A DNA stretch of 64,000 nucleotides, taken from assembly GCF_007830265.1 (NCBI RefSeq), contig NZ_VLKE01000001.1, positions 5,518,001 through 5,582,000 on the forward strand, given 5' to 3'. Of this stretch, positions 61,930-64,000 are shown in pieces (positions within the stretch are counted from its first letter, which is position 1; each line of letters opens with the position of its first letter). Below the pieces are notes generated by a model. The model did not search any database. It had not been told where the DNA came from and saw only the letters and a program-made list of their open reading frames with translations. A program made the translations under genes and the position numbers. Source of the stretch: Micromonospora olivasterospora (GTDB lineage Bacteria; Actinomycetota; Actinomycetes; Mycobacteriales; Micromonosporaceae).

Positions 61930-63522
61930 TCAGTCCGCGAGGATCAGGTCGGCGGCCCGCCAGGCGAGCGCCATCACCGGGCCGTTCAGGTAGCCCGACA
62001 CCAGGACCGGCAGCACGGAGGCGTCGACGATGCGCAGCCCGTCCACGCCCCGCACCCGCAGCCGCGGGTCGACGACCGACTCGTCGTCCGGGCCCATCGC
62101 GCAGGTGCCGACGGCGTGGTAGCCGCAGTAGCCGAGGGTCAGGGCCGCCTCGACGATCTGGTCGTCGTCCTGTACCGCCGGGCCGGGCAGGGTCTCCGCC
62201 GAGATCCGCTTCGCGATCGGCGCGGTGGCGAACAGCTCCCGCAACCGGCGGAGGGCGGCCGTCATGACCCGCCGGTCGTGTGCGGTGTCGAAGTAGTTGG
62301 CGACGATGCGCGGCGTCGCCTCCGGGTCGGCCGAGGTGATCGCGAGGCTCCCCGCGCTGTCCGGCCGGGTCACCGTGGCCAGGCCCATCAGCCCCGGCTC
62401 GGTCTCCAGCTCCAGCGCGCGCCCGGGACGTCGTGGCGCCGCCGAGAACGGCGCGATCAGCAGCGTCGTGTCGGGGCGGTCGGCCTGCGGATCGGACCGG
62501 ACGTACGCCCCGAGGTCGTACACCGGCAGGGCGAGCGGCCCCCGGCGGGTCAGCAGGTAGCGCAGCGCGGCCCGGGCCTGGCCGAGCGGGCTGCCCAGCG
62601 CCCGGTTGTAGCCGCCCTCGGCGGCCAGCCGGAACTGCACCGGTACCGCCCGGTGCTCCCGCATCCCGGCGCCCACCCGGGGCCGGTCGAGCAGCACGTC
62701 CACCCCGGCGCTGCGCAGCGTGTCGGCCGGACCGATCCCGGAGACCTGCAACAGCTGGGGCGTGGCCAGCGCGCCGGCCGCGAGGACCACCTCGGCGGCG
62801 GCCCGGTAGTCGACCGTCCGCCCGTGCCGGCGGGCGCGCACCCCGACCGCCCGGCCGCCCTCGACGAGGACCCGCAGCACGAGCGTGCCGACCGAGACGA
62901 TCAGGTTGGGCCGGTCCCGGACCGGGTGCAGGAAGGCGTCGGCGGCGCTGCTGCGGCGACCGTCGTGGACGGTGGCCATGACGTAGCCGATCCGCTCGTC
63001 GTCGCCGTCGTTCAGGTCGTCCGCGCGGCGCCAGCCCAACTGCTCCCCGGCGGCGATCGTCTCCTCGCACAGCTCGTCGGTGCCGGTCGCGGTGGACAGC
63101 CGCAACGGCCCGCCGGCGCCGCGGACGGCGGAGGCGCCGAGGGGGTTGTCCTCCAGCCGTTTGAAGATCGGCAGCATGGTGTCCCACCCCCAGCCGGGGT
63201 TGCCGAGGCGTTCCAGCTCGTCCCAGTCGGGCCGGTCGCCGCGGCCGTACACCATTCCGTTGATCGAGCTCGACCCGCCGACGAGGCGGCCCCGCTGCCA
63301 GAGCTCCTCGTGGCCCGGCCCCGCCTGGGCCGGGTAGTGCCAGGCGGTGCGCCGGTCGTCCATCAGCCGGCTGAAGCCCTTGGGGACGCGGACGAAGGGA
63401 CTGCGGTCCCAGCCACCGGCCTCGATCAGCAGCACGCGGGTGCGGCCGTCCGCGGTCAACCGGTTGGCCAGCACGCATCCGGCCGAGCCCGCACCGACCA
63501 CGATGTAGTCGAACTCCTCCAC
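61930..63522 (-). CDS. GMC-family FAD oxidoreductase (choline-dehydrogenase-like), 530 aa
   Basis: FAD motif FDYIVVGAGSAGCVLANRLT, RVLLIEAGGWDRS, then the GMC signature 1 region RGRLVGGSSSINGMVYGRGD and signature 2 VVLAAGALATPQLLQVSGIG. The C-terminal active site GYCGYHAVGTCAMGPDDESV contains the catalytic His, and PVLVSGYLNGPVMALAWRAA holds the second conserved Asn (N-G-P). Length typical. Oxidises an alcohol; substrate unknown. ATG with GGAGTGCCC upstream. It is divergent from a SARP gene, with 147 bases between. Confidence 0.93.
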   Translation of the reverse strand: MEEFDYIVVGAGSAGCVLANRLTADGRTRVLLIEAGGWDRSPFVRVPKGFSRLMDDRRTAWHYPAQAGPGHEELWQRGRLVGGSSSINGMVYGRGDRPDWDELERLGNPGWGWDTMLPIFKRLEDNPLGASAVRGAGGPLRLSTATGTDELCEETIAAGEQLGWRRADDLNDGDDERIGYVMATVHDGRRSSAADAFLHPVRDRPNLIVSVGTLVLRVLVEGGRAVGVRARRHGRTVDYRAAAEVVLAAGALATPQLLQVSGIGPADTLRSAGVDVLLDRPRVGAGMREHRAVPVQFRLAAEGGYNRALGSPLGQARAALRYLLTRRGPLALPVYDLGAYVRSDPQADRPDTTLLIAPFSAAPRRPGRALELETEPGLMGLATVTRPDSAGSLAITSADPEATPRIVANYFDTAHDRRVMTAALRRLRELFATAPIAKRISAETLPGPAVQDDDQIVEAALTLGYCGYHAVGTCAMGPDDESVVDPRLRVRGVDGLRIVDASVLPVLVSGYLNGPVMALAWRAADLILAD

Positions 63523-63596
63523 AGGGCACTCCCGTCCGCCACACCAAATGTCGCACCCACCGTAGTTCGTTGATCACCGATCGGAAAGGCCGGTCG

Positions 63597-63620
63597 GCCC
63601 CGTACGGCGCCCCGTACGGC
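63597..63620. promoter_or_regulatory. Two 12-bp direct repeats upstream of the SARP gene
   Basis: GCCCCGTACGGC occurs twice without a gap, about 50 bases before the SARP start. SARP regulators bind direct repeats of short heptamers spaced about one helical turn apart; a 12-base period is compatible. Each unit also contains the palindromic core GTAC. Speculative autoregulatory site. Confidence 0.4.
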
Positions 63621-63669
63621 GCCGTCCCGCCGCGCGGGCGGCGCGACGGGGTGGGCGACAATCGGGGCC

Positions 63670-64000
63670 ATGCGGTTCGGCATCCTCGGCGCGACGGAAG
63701 TGCACCGGGCCGACGGTGACCGGCTCACCGTCGGCGGGGCCCGGCTGCGGCGCCCTGCTGGTGCTGCTGCTCGACGCCGGCCGGGTGGTCCCGGCGGGCC
63801 GCCTGATTGACGGCCTGTACGGCGACCACCCGCCCGCCGGGGCGGCGAACGCGCTCCAGTCCCAGGTGTCGCGGCTGCGCCAGGTGCTGGCGGGGCCGGC
63901 CGGGTCCGCGGCGGCGGTGGAGTTCCACCCGGCCGGGTACCGGCTCGCCGTCGACCCGCAGGACGTCGACGCGCACCGGTTCACCACGCTGGCCGGAGCC
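63670..64000 (+). pseudogene. SARP (AfsR/DnrI-like) regulator, partial, with an early frameshift
   Basis: ATG MRFGILGATEVHRADGDRLT begins the usual winged-helix DNA-binding N-terminus. At about 63751 an extra base pushes the frame into a stop; the alternative frame gives RALLVLLLLDAGRVVPAGRL, GLYGDHPPAGAANALQSQVS, RLRQVLAGPAG and YRLAVDPQDVDAHRFTTLAG. This is the trans_reg_C HTH and the beginning of the BTAD domain. The gene continues beyond the window. Either a broken regulator or a single-base assembly error. Confidence 0.75.

Overview
The window is about 70% or more GC. Its gene content suggests an actinomycete of the Micromonosporaceae type (Micromonospora-like): an XRE/DUF397 pair, short Cys-motif genes next to it, ISL3 and IS701 elements, a SARP-type regulator, secreted glucan-active enzymes and many GTG/TTG starts. 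The organism is inferred from sequence style only; there is no rRNA in the window.

Layout. 0-9.6 kb: a broken left edge, a FAD oxidoreductase, a PIG-V-like membrane protein, a zinc-alcohol-dehydrogenase relic with an internal deletion, a RibD-type reductase, and a MarR/MFS export cassette divergent from a TetR gene with TTGC-n-GCAA palindromes between them. 9.6-15.4 kb: a nitroreductase relic, a secreted beta-helix protein behind a CebR-like palindrome, a GH65 enzyme and small fragments. 16.1-23.5 kb (minus) and 40.6-48.0 kb (plus): two paralogous giant genes, A and B, in opposite orientation. Each has a helical N-terminal region, a papain-fold Cys-His-Asp domain and a C-terminal array of ~97-residue repeats (nine in A, six in B) whose second half looks helix-turn-helix-like. 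B also has an OTU-like Cys/His domain. A lacks it and is frameshifted. These two genes are the best candidate here for an undescribed polymorphic-toxin or effector family.

24-40 kb, between the inverted copies, mixes intact genes with much decay. Intact: a P-loop kinase, a VOC protein, XRE+DUF397, a three-gene Cys-motif operon, a complete mmsAB/chvE-like sugar ABC transporter and a metallophosphoesterase. Decayed: a macrodomain gene containing a palindromic element, a secreted carbohydrate-binding protein, a methyltransferase, a dppC split by an ISL3 element with an 8-bp target duplication, and a DUF4185 protein. A serine recombinase whose C-terminus was clipped by an IS701-type insertion follows gene B.

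50-64 kb is mostly intact metabolism: an SGNH hydrolase with FG-GAP repeats, an erythromycin-esterase-like protein, a coupled poxB-like / FAD-FeS dehydrogenase / enolase-superfamily run, a GH15 glucoamylase, a GMC oxidoreductase and the start of a SARP regulator.

Caution: several genes (A, SGNH hydrolase, enolase-like, SARP) carry single-base shifts in GC-rich runs. Some may be assembly errors rather than true pseudogenes; reads or a second strain would decide.
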